The position numbers and the translations under genes are program-made. Shown here one piece after another: positions 34,639-43,236 of a DNA stretch of 64,000 nucleotides; positions within the stretch are counted from its first letter, which is position 1, and every line of letters starts with the position of its first letter. The DNA is from Chthonomonas sp. Lineage in GTDB: Bacteria > Armatimonadota > Fimbriimonadia > Fimbriimonadales > Fimbriimonadaceae. The notes under the pieces are model-generated. The model had not been told where the DNA came from. It did not search any database and saw nothing but the letters and a program-made list of their open reading frames with translations. The stretch is taken from the NCBI GenBank assembly GCA_016788425.1, contig JAEURQ010000002.1, positions 930,001-994,000 of the forward strand. Direction: 5' to 3'.

Positions 34639-34922
34639 AGAATGAGTTCTACTCGAAATTGGTTGATCTCTACGCGGGTGATGAACTGTCCACCGAGCTT
34701 AAGGATGAGCTTGAATCGGCAGCCCTCGCAGACCCTGAGCTGAGTCATGACATGCTCTCGCTCAAAACTACCGTCCAACTCCTGAGGGAGGGTCCTGAGG
34801 TTGAGTTTAGTGAAGACTCATTCCAGAGAATCCTTCTGAAGATGTATCGGCGCGGTGTCGAGATTCAAACCTCGGCTCCTCACGCCGCTTACATGCAACT
34901 CCATTTGCCCATGCAGGGCTAA
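34635..34922 (+). CDS. small putative anti-sigma or regulatory protein
   Basis: This 95-residue protein is acidic and helical with no membrane helix or zinc motif. The first half (LVDLYAGDELSTELKDELESAALADPEL) is like the cytoplasmic head of anti-sigma factors, with Asp/Glu-rich helices. The start overlaps the sigma gene by 4 nt (ATGA), which is the usual position for an anti-sigma. The role is inferred from position; no family was recognised. Confidence 0.55.
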   Translation: MKNEFYSKLVDLYAGDELSTELKDELESAALADPELSHDMLSLKTTVQLLREGPEVEFSEDSFQRILLKMYRRGVEIQTSAPHAAYMQLHLPMQG

Positions 34923-34934
34923 TTTGTTTGAATC

Positions 34935-36035
34935 ATGAAGCTCGAATGTTCGCGTAAAGACTTGTTTGACGCCCTGGTCCTGACGGCTGCGGCGTCCAGT
35001 ACCCGGTCGTCCAATCCGATCCTGCAGACCCTGCGACTCACCGCCGACGGGTCGAGTCTGACCTTGTTGGGTTGCGATAGCGAAATGTGGGCCGAGCGCC
35101 GCATTTTGGCCAGCGTAACGGAGCCCGGCAGCATCTGCGTGGAAGCCGCGCTTCTGCGCGATCTCGTCGCCAAACTCGGTGACGGCCCGATCACGCTGAC
35201 GCTGGAGAACGGCAACTTCTTTATTCGAACTTCGATGTCCGAGTGGCGCATGATGGTGCTGCCCGCCGACGACTTCCCGCCGATTCCGGCGGTTGAAGCT
35301 CGCTCCGAGCTGCGCCTGAACATGGGCGATTACCGCCGCGCGGTGGATGGCGTATCGTTCGCCGTCGCCGACGACAGTTCGCGCATCATCCTCACTGGAG
35401 TCTTCATGCAATACGATGGCAACACGCTCACGCTGGTGGCCACCGACACGCACCGCCTCGCCGTTCTCCGCTTGGAGAAGGAAGGCATCGGCTCTGACAT
35501 CAAGGTCGTCGTGCCCGAAAAGGCACTGAAGGCCGTGAAGAATCTGCCAATCGACGACGCTTCGGAAGTCACGATCAGCTTCGACGAAACCCGCATTTTC
35601 GTGGACACCGGCGATGGTAAGGTCGTCAGCCAGTTGCTCATCGGCAACTACCCGCAGTGGGAAAAGGTTGTCCCGGCCGAGGCGACTCGCTCGTGGACGC
35701 TCGACCGCGCCGAGCTGATCGAGAACGTGGGACGCGCCATGATTTTGGCCCGCGGCAACGCGAACCGCATCAAGTTCAGCGGGCACGGCGACCAGATCAC
35801 GATCTCCGCTCGCAGCGAGGACAAGGGCGAGGCCAAGGAAGAAGTCGCCACGGTCAGCAAGAATGGCGACATTGACATCGCCTTCAACGGCCACTACGTC
35901 ATTCAGGCGCTCAGCGCCCTGAACTGCGATGCGATCATCGCCGACATGACCGAGAGTAGCCGCCCCGCGGTCTTCCGACCGACCGAAGCGCAAGATGGTC
36001 ACTACTGCGTGATCATGCCGATGGCGCTGAACTAA
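34935..36035 (+). CDS. dnaN: DNA polymerase III sliding clamp, beta subunit
   Basis: This is the ring-shaped processivity clamp (366 residues). The family pattern is seen in full: LECSRKDLFDALVLTAAASSTRSSNPILQTLRL at the start, VATDTHRLAVLR in domain 2, LLIGNYPQWEKVVP and the terminal HYCVIMPMALN. It lies 12 nt after the putative anti-sigma gene, so it is read as the third gene of the ECF operon. No dnaA or recF is next to it. A strong terminator follows. Confidence 0.96.
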   Translation: MKLECSRKDLFDALVLTAAASSTRSSNPILQTLRLTADGSSLTLLGCDSEMWAERRILASVTEPGSICVEAALLRDLVAKLGDGPITLTLENGNFFIRTSMSEWRMMVLPADDFPPIPAVEARSELRLNMGDYRRAVDGVSFAVADDSSRIILTGVFMQYDGNTLTLVATDTHRLAVLRLEKEGIGSDIKVVVPEKALKAVKNLPIDDASEVTISFDETRIFVDTGDGKVVSQLLIGNYPQWEKVVPAEATRSWTLDRAELIENVGRAMILARGNANRIKFSGHGDQITISARSEDKGEAKEEVATVSKNGDIDIAFNGHYVIQALSALNCDAIIADMTESSRPAVFRPTEAQDGHYCVIMPMALN

Positions 36036-36060
36036 GCTTTTCATAGTTCATGAATCACTT

Positions 36061-36087
36061 GGCTGGGCATCTGCCCAGCCTTTTTTC
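36061..36087 (+). terminator. intrinsic terminator after dnaN
   Basis: GGCTGGGC (36061-36068) and GCCCAGCC (36073-36080) form a perfect 8-bp stem, with a 4-nt loop, followed by TTTTTT. Confidence 0.95.
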
Positions 36088-36113
36088 TTGCACGCTTTTG
36101 CGGTACGAACCGA

Positions 36114-36119
36114 TATACT
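36114..36119 (+). promoter_or_regulatory. -10 box of mfd, leaderless type
   Basis: TATACT lies 8 nt before the mfd ATG at 36128, so transcription should start at or within 1-2 nt of the start codon. No ribosome-binding site is present. The -35 region is weak. Confidence 0.6.
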
Positions 36120-36127
36120 GAGTACAC

Positions 36128-39100
36128 ATGCGCATATCCCAATGGGCTCGATGGATCGAGCTCCATCCCGCGCTTCAAACCCTCAGCGAGCATTCGACGG
36201 GTGGCCTCACGTTTCCGAGCATCGCCTCGGAAGCGCGGCCTTTCGTCGCCAGCGGCATCGTGCGACGCGCGCCCGGCAAGTGCATTATTGTCGCGCCGAC
36301 CTACGATCGCGTACTGCAATGGCAAGCCAAACTCGCGCTGTGCGGCATCAATGAAGCCCTCATCCGAATCCTTCCCTCGGGCCAAAGCACCCTCTTCGAA
36401 GACTCGCTTCCCGAAAGCGTCGCGCTCAGCGATCGCATTGGCGCGCTACGATTTTTGACCGAGCCCGGTCCCGGCGTGATCATCACCACGCCGCCAGCCG
36501 CGCTCGAGCGCACTCTCCCGCGCGAGATCCTGGAAGAGTCGTTCTTTAGCCTGCGCAAAGGCGACACGATCGACGAGAACGGCTTGGTCCGCCGACTGCA
36601 GATGCTCGGCTACGAAAAGAGTGAGCCGGTGCGCATGCCCGGCCAATATTCCCGGCGTGGCGGGATCATCGACATCTACGTGGCGGGCGCGCAAAACCCG
36701 GTTCGCATTGAGTTGTTCGGCGATGAAGTGGATTCGCTCCGCAGTTTCGATCCGATTTCCCAGCGATCAATCGCCCCGGTCAGCGTGGTCGCCCTCGCGC
36801 CTTCGCGCGAAACGCTCTACGCGATCGGCGAAGACGGTGCGGATGAGGACGATCTCGCCCGAGCCCGGCAGGAATTCGTCGAGATGATCTCCAACGCCGC
36901 CGCCCAAGAGGCGGCGCTGCTTCCCGACGAGGCGGGCGCGAAGCTGGAAGCCCAAATCGAAGACGACGTCAAGGCGCTCGGCGCCGGTGTGTTCTTCGAT
37001 CGGCTCGACCTCTATCGGCCCTACCTGCACGCCGACTCCAACTGTCTGCTGGACCTATTGCCGGAAGATGGATGGCTTATCCTCGACGAGCCGCTCGAAC
37101 TGGCGGCCTTTGCCGCCCGCGCCGAAGAGGAACTCGGCACGGTGTTGCAGTCGCGCATGCAGCGCGGCGAGATTCTGCAGTGCACGCTCAGCGATTTCAT
37201 GCTGCCGCCCGAGCATCTCGATTCGCACGAGCGGGTGATCCACTTTATCGGCATGGGCGGCTTGCCCGACTGGATGAGCCCCGGCCACGAGGTGGACCTC
37301 GAATTCATCTCGATGGAGCCCTATCGCGCGCGGCTCGATACCTTGCCGCAGCGCCTAAAGGATTGGCACGAGCAGGGATTCATGGTCATCATCGCGACCG
37401 ACCAGCCGACTCGGGCCCGCAGCGTCTTGCACTCGCTCGAAATCTTCCCCGTGGAAGACTTGGCCGACGGAACGACACCGGAGCCGAACGTGTATCTGGT
37501 GCAGGGCAACCTCGCCGGTGGGTTCCTTAATCCCAGCGAAAAGATCGCGGTCCTCACCGACCGAGAACTGTTCGGCGTAGGTCGGCTGAAGCTGCCGCAA
37601 CGACGCTTTAACGAAGGTGCGGCCATCGCGACCGTGCTCGATCTCAAGCCGGGCGATTACGTGGTTCACATCAACTATGGCATCGGCATTTTCCGCGGAC
37701 TCGAATCGCGGACAGTGGCCGGCATCACCAAGGAAGTTCTCTACATTCAATACGGCGGTCCGGACAAGCTTTATGTCCCCGCCGATCAACTCGACCGTAT
37801 CCAAAAATATCTAAACCCGGGGGATACGGAACCGAAACTCAACCGCCTGCACAGCGGCGAATGGCAGCGTGCGGTGGGAAAAGCCAGGGAGGAGGCGCGT
37901 GAATTCGCCCGGGATCTCATCCGCCTCTATGCTCAGCGGAAACGGGTAGAACGCCCGTCCTACGGGCCGGATTCCCCTTGGCAAGCCGAAATGGAAACGA
38001 CCTTCCCTTGGGTGGAAACCGCAGGGCAAATGAAGGCGATTCAAGAAACCAAACTCGACCTGACCCAGCCGTACCCGATGGATCGCCTCATCTGCGGCGA
38101 CGTCGGCTTCGGCAAAACCGAGGTGGCGATTCGCGCCGCATTCAAGGTCGCGCAAGCGGGGCGGCAGGTGGCGGTTCTCTGCCCCACCACCATCCTGAGC
38201 GAGCAACACTTCCGCAATTTCGCCGAGCGATTGGGGCCCTTCCCCACACGGCTCGACTACCTCAACCGATTCCGGTCCACCGCCGAGCGACGCGAGATTC
38301 TCAAAAAGGTGGAGGCCGGCGAGATCGACATCATCATCGGCACCCACGCGCTGCTCAGCCAGGAACTCAAGTTCAAGGACCTGGGCATGGTGGTGATTGA
38401 CGAAGAGCAAAAGTTCGGCGTTAAGCAAAAGGAATCGCTCAAGAAGCTGCGCGTTAGCGTGGACGTGCTCAGCATGTCAGCGACTCCGATTCCGCGCACC
38501 CTCAGCATGGCCCTCATGGACATCCGCCAGATGTCGCTGATCAACGATCCGCCGCCGGGTCGCCTCCCCATCCGCACGATCGTGCGCCCGTTCCAAAAGG
38601 AGCTAGTCCGCGACGCGCTGATGCGCGAACTTGCCCGCGGCGGACAGGTGTTTTATGTCAGCAACCGCGTGACCGGGTTGTATCACATCGCCGAAAAAGT
38701 GCGCCAAATGGTTCCGCAAGCTCGGATCGCGGTCGGTCACGGCCAAATGTCCGAGCAAGAGCTTGAGCCCGTGATGCTCGCCTTTATGAAAGGCGAGATT
38801 GATATCCTGATTTCGACCACGATTGTCGAGGCGGGGCTCGACATCCCGAACGCAAACACCCTGATCGTGGAGAACGCCGACCGATTCGGCCTTTCGCAGC
38901 TTTATCAGTTGCGCGGGCGGGTCGGTCGCTCCGACCGCCAAGCCTACGCCTACTTGCTGTACTCCAGCGAGCGCGAACTCACCGAGAACGCCCACGCGCG
39001 GCTGCAGTCGTTGCAAGAATTTTCGACCCTGGGTTCGGGCTATTCACTCGCGTTTCGCGATCTGCAGATTCGAGGCGCGGGCGATCTTCTGGGAGCCAAG

Positions 39101-39688
39101 CAAAGCGGCACGATGGCGACCGTCGGCTACGAACTGTTCATGCAGATCATCGCCGAGGAGGTCACGTTCCTCAAGTCGCACGCCGATGGCGAGCGCCGCG
39201 ACTACAACGACCCGCTCGAAGGTTTGGCGCCGTTGCCGACGCTCGACTTGCCGGTGTCGGCCATGATTCCGCCCGGCTACATTCCGGACCAAGCGCAGCG
39301 GCTGTACTACTACAAGCAGCTTATGTCGAGCCGCAACGTCGCCGAGCTCGACGAAGTCGCCACCGAGATTGCCGACCGCTATGGCTCCTCGCCGATTGAG
39401 GTGCAGCGCGCGGTCGAGATCATGCGCCTGCGCATGCGTTGCCGCGAACTCGCAATCGAGAAAATCGAAGGCGATCAGGGCCGACTGGCGATCTACTTCC
39501 GGCCGGACGCCGAGATTTCGAGTCGCGTGTTTAGCATCATGCAAAAGCGCAACCGCGAGTTCTACGTGGCCCGCGAAAAGGGCATCTGGCCGTTTGGCAA
39601 AGACCCGCTGGTGGCCGCGCGGACCATGCTAGATACTTACGCCGCCGCGATCGACGAGATTGAGGCGCAGCGAGCGGCGTTCACCTAG
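36128..39688 (+). CDS. mfd: transcription-repair coupling factor
   Basis: Mfd displaces RNA polymerase stalled at lesions and recruits UvrA. The 1186-residue protein has a UvrB-like N-terminal part (PGQYSRRGGIIDIYV), a CarD-like RNA-polymerase-interacting domain near residue 500 (LKPGDYVVHINYGIGIFRGL), and a RecG-like SF2 motor with Walker A GDVGFGKTEVA near 655 and DEEQ near 757. A TRCF domain ends it (AMIPPGYIPDQAQRLYYYK). The ATG is almost certainly used without a leader. Its end overlaps the convergent CYTH gene by 4 nt. Confidence 0.96.
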   Translation: MRISQWARWIELHPALQTLSEHSTGGLTFPSIASEARPFVASGIVRRAPGKCIIVAPTYDRVLQWQAKLALCGINEALIRILPSGQSTLFEDSLPESVALSDRIGALRFLTEPGPGVIITTPPAALERTLPREILEESFFSLRKGDTIDENGLVRRLQMLGYEKSEPVRMPGQYSRRGGIIDIYVAGAQNPVRIELFGDEVDSLRSFDPISQRSIAPVSVVALAPSRETLYAIGEDGADEDDLARARQEFVEMISNAAAQEAALLPDEAGAKLEAQIEDDVKALGAGVFFDRLDLYRPYLHADSNCLLDLLPEDGWLILDEPLELAAFAARAEEELGTVLQSRMQRGEILQCTLSDFMLPPEHLDSHERVIHFIGMGGLPDWMSPGHEVDLEFISMEPYRARLDTLPQRLKDWHEQGFMVIIATDQPTRARSVLHSLEIFPVEDLADGTTPEPNVYLVQGNLAGGFLNPSEKIAVLTDRELFGVGRLKLPQRRFNEGAAIATVLDLKPGDYVVHINYGIGIFRGLESRTVAGITKEVLYIQYGGPDKLYVPADQLDRIQKYLNPGDTEPKLNRLHSGEWQRAVGKAREEAREFARDLIRLYAQRKRVERPSYGPDSPWQAEMETTFPWVETAGQMKAIQETKLDLTQPYPMDRLICGDVGFGKTEVAIRAAFKVAQAGRQVAVLCPTTILSEQHFRNFAERLGPFPTRLDYLNRFRSTAERREILKKVEAGEIDIIIGTHALLSQELKFKDLGMVVIDEEQKFGVKQKESLKKLRVSVDVLSMSATPIPRTLSMALMDIRQMSLINDPPPGRLPIRTIVRPFQKELVRDALMRELARGGQVFYVSNRVTGLYHIAEKVRQMVPQARIAVGHGQMSEQELEPVMLAFMKGEIDILISTTIVEAGLDIPNANTLIVENADRFGLSQLYQLRGRVGRSDRQAYAYLLYSSERELTENAHARLQSLQEFSTLGSGYSLAFRDLQIRGAGDLLGAKQSGTMATVGYELFMQIIAEEVTFLKSHADGERRDYNDPLEGLAPLPTLDLPVSAMIPPGYIPDQAQRLYYYKQLMSSRNVAELDEVATEIADRYGSSPIEVQRAVEIMRLRMRCRELAIEKIEGDQGRLAIYFRPDAEISSRVFSIMQKRNREFYVAREKGIWPFGKDPLVAARTMLDTYAAAIDEIEAQRAAFT

Positions 39689-40092
39689 AGTTCCTGCCCG
39701 GCGAACGCCGGCGGAACGTAAGAAGCAGCTTCCTCTTGGGTCGAGAATTCGTGCTCAAACACCAGGTAGCAGTCGCCTACATCGAGGGCGCCGCCCTCGA
39801 TGTGGTAGCGCCGCTTGTGAATGTTCGTGCCCGGCAGTTGCATGAGCGAGTGATACTCTTCCTCGGCCAGGTACAGGTTCGTGATCGGGCGCGACAACGG
39901 CGAGAGAAACTCGTACTTCCGAGTCATCTTGTAGGTCACCGCGCCAACGCGCGTGACCTTTCTCACCCGTAGATTTACCGAGATGTACCGGTCTTCAATC
40001 TCGCTGACCGGCACCTCACTCAAGTCCGGCAGCTGGTCGGCGTCAACCAGCCACCGGCGCTCAATCTCGATGAGCGCGTACTTGGGCGTCAC
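39685..40092 (-). CDS. CYTH domain protein (TTM superfamily)
   Basis: This 135-residue protein carries the CYTH signature at its start: ALIEIERRWLVD (consensus ExExK), then RYISVNLRVRKV and VTYKMTRKYE. CYTH proteins bind triphosphates in a beta tunnel and include tripolyphosphatases and thiamine-triphosphatases. At 135 residues it is a short form. The start is GTG at 40092, 7 nt after the PEP-CTERM gene stop. It belongs to the same superfamily as the VTC polymerase at 43 kb. Confidence 0.75.
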   Translation of the reverse strand: MTPKYALIEIERRWLVDADQLPDLSEVPVSEIEDRYISVNLRVRKVTRVGAVTYKMTRKYEFLSPLSRPITNLYLAEEEYHSLMQLPGTNIHKRRYHIEGGALDVGDCYLVFEHEFSTQEEAASYVPPAFAGQEL

Positions 40093-40099
40093 GGACGGA

Positions 40100-41077
40100 T
40101 CAGCGCGAACGCCGTCGCAGAAGCATCAGCGCGCCGAGGCCAACCGCAAGCATGCTCCCTGGCTCCGGCGCGACGATGTTCGCGACCTGGAAGAACGGCA
40201 CTCCAGCCGCGCCGAATGCGGCCAAAGTGAACTCATTGACCGCCGTAAACGATCCTATGGAGTTGAATTGGCGGAACCGGAGCGTGGTGCTCGTCGTTGA
40301 GTCGTGGCCGACAAGATAGAAGCCATCGTGCGATGGCGTGGCGGCAGGTACCACAGCGTTCGAAAATCCAGTGGAAATCGTTTGCGAACCGAAGATAGGG
40401 GTTGTCGACCAATCCTGAACGGACTTAAGTGCGCGCAAGATCTCTATGTTTCCACTCGCATTAATAAATGCCGCAACAGAATAGTGAAACCCATTCTGCG
40501 GCGAAATGAAGGTTGCCATACCTCCAATGGTTGTGCCGGGCAAAGCAACTCGGCCGAAATCAAAGACGCTAGTTGCGGTATTCGTCAGGGTGTTGACCTG
40601 AATCGCCTTAACATTGTTCGACGAGTCTCGGCCAAAGATATTGAGGTACTGGCCGGACATGGCCATTGAATCCCAAGTGGCGCTTGTCGGCAGCGAAACA
40701 CCGGAAACATTGTTACCCTGCGAATTGAACCGTGTGACCGCATTAGACGAGAGCGCAAAAAGGTTGACGCCACCGAAGGTATCAAACGCGATTGCCCGCA
40801 CGCCAGCGCTTGCAAACCAGTTGTGAATGCCGTTATCGTAGTTGGTCGAGCGCACGGCGGTACTACTTGCCGAAAATGCTGTTGAGGTCGTTGGGTCAAT
40901 CGTCACCATTCCCGCGGCAGTGGGCAACGATTGAAAGCTTCCGAGAGAAACCTGGTTCACGGGGTCGTAGCGAAGCACCCTACCCGTGGATTGCGGAAGG
41001 AGCATCATCTCGAACGAGGCAAATGCGGCGGTCGTAACCCCCGCCAATGAGACACAAAAAATAATGCGGCGAAGCAT
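40100..41077 (-). CDS. PEP-CTERM sorting-signal protein
   Basis: This 325-residue protein has a signal peptide (about 1-20). The C terminus ends PEPGSMLAVGLGALMLLRRRSR, a classic PEP-CTERM tail: PEP, a hydrophobic stretch and basic residues. Such proteins are processed by an exosortase and usually go to the cell surface with exopolysaccharide. The middle looks like a repeated beta propeller. AAGGATC precedes the ATG. The DNA is AT-richer than average. No exosortase gene is seen in the window. Confidence 0.88.
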   Translation of the reverse strand: MLRRIIFCVSLAGVTTAAFASFEMMLLPQSTGRVLRYDPVNQVSLGSFQSLPTAAGMVTIDPTTSTAFSASSTAVRSTNYDNGIHNWFASAGVRAIAFDTFGGVNLFALSSNAVTRFNSQGNNVSGVSLPTSATWDSMAMSGQYLNIFGRDSSNNVKAIQVNTLTNTATSVFDFGRVALPGTTIGGMATFISPQNGFHYSVAAFINASGNIEILRALKSVQDWSTTPIFGSQTISTGFSNAVVPAATPSHDGFYLVGHDSTTSTTLRFRQFNSIGSFTAVNEFTLAAFGAAGVPFFQVANIVAPEPGSMLAVGLGALMLLRRRSR

Positions 41078-41202
41078 GATCCTTTAGTTATAGCCGAACA
41101 CTTTGCTCCACGCACGATGATCTCGCGCAAATACCGGGGCTTACCCGGTATATTTACCAGGTTCTGCCCCACACCACACCATTCTCGTCAAAAAGTGTGT
41201 AT

Positions 41203-41226
41203 TATACTTTTTGGTTAATTAACCAA
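41203..41226 (+). promoter_or_regulatory. ArsR operator and -10 box
   Basis: TTGGTTAATTAACCAA (41211-41226) is a perfect 16-bp palindrome. TATACT (41203-41208) stands just before it, so the palindrome covers the likely transcription start, 11 nt ahead of the arsR-type ATG. This is where an autoregulating ArsR repressor would bind. Confidence 0.7.
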
Positions 41227-41236
41227 TTAGTAATCT

Positions 41237-41578
41237 ATGCACGATCAGCTTTCGACCACCTTTGCCGCCTTGGCCGATCCGACCCGCCGAGCCATCTTGG
41301 CGCGGCTCGCTTCGGGACAAGCCACGGTCAACGAAATTGCGGCCCCCTTCGCCATGACTCTGCCCGCCATCACCAAGCACCTTAAGGTGCTGGAAACCGC
41401 GGGCTTGGTCGAGCGGAGCAAGAAGGCGCAGTTTCGTCCGGTGACGCTGCGGGCCGAGCCGCTTCAGGCGGCCAACAGCTTCATCGAGGAGTATCGGCAG
41501 TTCTGGGAAGCCAGCTTCGATCGCCTAGATTCGTATCTGCAAGAATTGCAACAAGAGGACAATCCCCATGACAACTAA
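41237..41578 (+). CDS. ArsR family transcriptional regulator
   Basis: This 113-residue winged-helix repressor begins LSTTFAALADPTRRAILARLASGQATVNEI and has the DNA-recognition helix in FAMTLPAITKHLKVLETAGLVERSKK. It has no metal-binding Cys pair in alpha-3 (ELCVCDL type), so it is not a typical metal sensor. Members paired with SRPBCC proteins are common. The ATG is preceded by a palindromic operator. It overlaps the next gene by 11 nt. Confidence 0.92.
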   Translation: MHDQLSTTFAALADPTRRAILARLASGQATVNEIAAPFAMTLPAITKHLKVLETAGLVERSKKAQFRPVTLRAEPLQAANSFIEEYRQFWEASFDRLDSYLQELQQEDNPHDN

Positions 41579-42056
41579 ACATCAACTCAAAGTCGAGCTT
41601 CCTTCCCCGACCGAAATCCGCATGACCCGCTCGTTCGATGCCCCTCGAGACCTTGTCTACCGCGTGTTTGCCGACCACACGACTCACCAACACTGGATGG
41701 GCTGCGGCTATGGCAAGGTGCTGGAGTCCACCGGTAAGCCCGAGATCGGCGAACCGTGGCACTTCCGCATGGACATGGGCGAGCACGGGCAGATGCACCT
41801 GTTTGGCCAGTGCCTCGAAGCCATTCCCAACGAGCGTCTCGTCCGAACGTTTATCTACGATGTCCCGCAAATCCGTGAATGCGCGAGCGTTGAAATTTGC
41901 ACATTCTCGGAGTCCAACGGTGTGACCACGATCGAGGTTTTGGTACAACATCTCAGCCAAGAAAATCGCGACGGCCACGTCAACTCGGGAATGGAGCAAG
42001 GCGCGGGCTCAAGCTACGACGCGCTGGATCGCTACCTGGCTGAGGTTGACAAGTGA
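41568..42056 (+). CDS. SRPBCC (AHSA1-like) protein
   Basis: This 162-residue START-like domain protein opens with LPSPTEIRMTRSFDAPRDLVYRVFADHTTHQHWMG. It has the GEPWHFRMDMGEHG and YLAEVDK ends typical of the AHSA1 (activator of Hsp90 homologue) group. It forms a hydrophobic ligand cavity. The ligand is unknown. It starts inside the ArsR gene and is followed by a paralogue with a 4-nt overlap, so all three form one operon under the ArsR operator. Confidence 0.88.
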   Translation: MTTKHQLKVELPSPTEIRMTRSFDAPRDLVYRVFADHTTHQHWMGCGYGKVLESTGKPEIGEPWHFRMDMGEHGQMHLFGQCLEAIPNERLVRTFIYDVPQIRECASVEICTFSESNGVTTIEVLVQHLSQENRDGHVNSGMEQGAGSSYDALDRYLAEVDK

Positions 42057-42580
42057 GCGACCCGGTCTTCAATCTCAAGCGCGTGTTTCGTGCCCCGCAA
42101 TCGCTGGTCTGGAAGTGCTGGACCAGCGAGGAGCACGTCGCGGCATGGTTCTCGCCGCCCGGCGCAACCACCAAGTTCCTGCACTTCGATTGCCGCCCGG
42201 GAGGACATAACCACTACGCCATGACGACCTTGCCGCCCGAGGGCAATCACGACTGCGCGCAGGGCGAGGCGGGCACCGTGATGTACGGCAAGTCCGTCTA
42301 CCGCGAGGTCAATCCCGAGGACAAGCTGGTCTACGTCAACGCGTTTTCCGATGCCGAAGGCAACTTGGTGCGGCACCCGATGGCCCCGGAATGGCCGCTG
42401 GAACTGCTCACAACCATCTTGTTCCGCACAGTCGAAGGTGGCACCGAGATGGACCTAACCTGGGTTCCACTTAATGCGAGCGAACAGGATAAAGCAGTGT
42501 TCGCCGCGGGTCTGGAGGGCTGCCATCAAGGCTGGTCCATGTCGCTGGACGGCCTCGACGACTACCTGGCGAAGAGTTAA
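42053..42580 (+). CDS. SRPBCC (AHSA1-like) protein
   Basis: This is a second SRPBCC domain protein of 175 residues. It starts at GTG 42053 (GTGA overlap with the previous stop). The N-terminal pattern is FNLKRVFRAPQSLVWKCWTSEEHVAAWFSPPGATT. The C-terminal helix (GLEGCHQGWSMSLDGLDDYLA) is typical. It is a paralogue of the previous protein but diverged. It is the third gene of the ArsR operon and converges with the DUF4956 gene at a 4-nt overlap. Confidence 0.88.
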   Translation: MSDPVFNLKRVFRAPQSLVWKCWTSEEHVAAWFSPPGATTKFLHFDCRPGGHNHYAMTTLPPEGNHDCAQGEAGTVMYGKSVYREVNPEDKLVYVNAFSDAEGNLVRHPMAPEWPLELLTTILFRTVEGGTEMDLTWVPLNASEQDKAVFAAGLEGCHQGWSMSLDGLDDYLAKS

Positions 42581-43236
42581 AGCCGGTCCAAACTCACGCT
42601 CGTCACCTGCTCTCGCGCACTGAGGCTGGTGACGAGCTCGCTCATGCGATCGGCGTGGAGCAGCGTGATGCGGTAGCGATACTCGTAGCCGGTGGTCTGC
42701 CGAGTGCTGGCCATCGAAGCCAGCTCGATGCGCGTGCAATATGGCTCCAGCCATTCGCGAACGCCTTGTTGGTCGGCGCCGAGCCCGGTCTTGATCTCAA
42801 TCATGGTGCGCACCGGCCCATTGGGCTTGTCGCTCCAGATCACCGCGGCGAGCACCGCAAAAACGATGATGAGGCCCGCCAAAACCAGGTAGCTCGAACC
42901 GACGGCCATGCCCACGGTGACGGCCAGAATCACAAACGCGGTGTCGCGCGTGTCTTCCACCACGGTGCGGAACCGCACAATGCTGAGCGCGCCGACCAGG
43001 CTGAACGCCTTCGCGACGTTGTTGCCAATGATGGCGGTTACGGCGCAAATCAGCACCGTCAGCATCACGAGCGTCGTCGGGAAAGCCGCCGAGCCGCGCG
43101 TTTCTTTGCGGCAAATCGCGCGGTACAGAACGGCCACCACCAACCCGAGCAGCAGCGAAACCGCGAGATGAATGCTGGTCGCGCGCCAATCCACCTGCGA
43201 ATCGGCGGCAAACTCGGCGCTAAGCCACGGTGGCAT
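42577..43236 (-). CDS. DUF4956 membrane protein
   Basis: This 219-residue protein has about four membrane helices in its first 130 residues, with VGALSIVRFRTVVEDTRDTAF (about residues 83-103), the hallmark of DUF4956. A soluble C-terminal domain with ferredoxin-like spacing follows. DUF4956 genes typically stand next to VTC-domain polyphosphate polymerases and CotH proteins. Here it overlaps the VTC gene by 17 nt. It may anchor or regulate the polymerase. Confidence 0.85.
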   Translation of the reverse strand: MPPWLSAEFAADSQVDWRATSIHLAVSLLLGLVVAVLYRAICRKETRGSAAFPTTLVMLTVLICAVTAIIGNNVAKAFSLVGALSIVRFRTVVEDTRDTAFVILAVTVGMAVGSSYLVLAGLIIVFAVLAAVIWSDKPNGPVRTMIEIKTGLGADQQGVREWLEPYCTRIELASMASTRQTTGYEYRYRITLLHADRMSELVTSLSAREQVTSVSLDRL

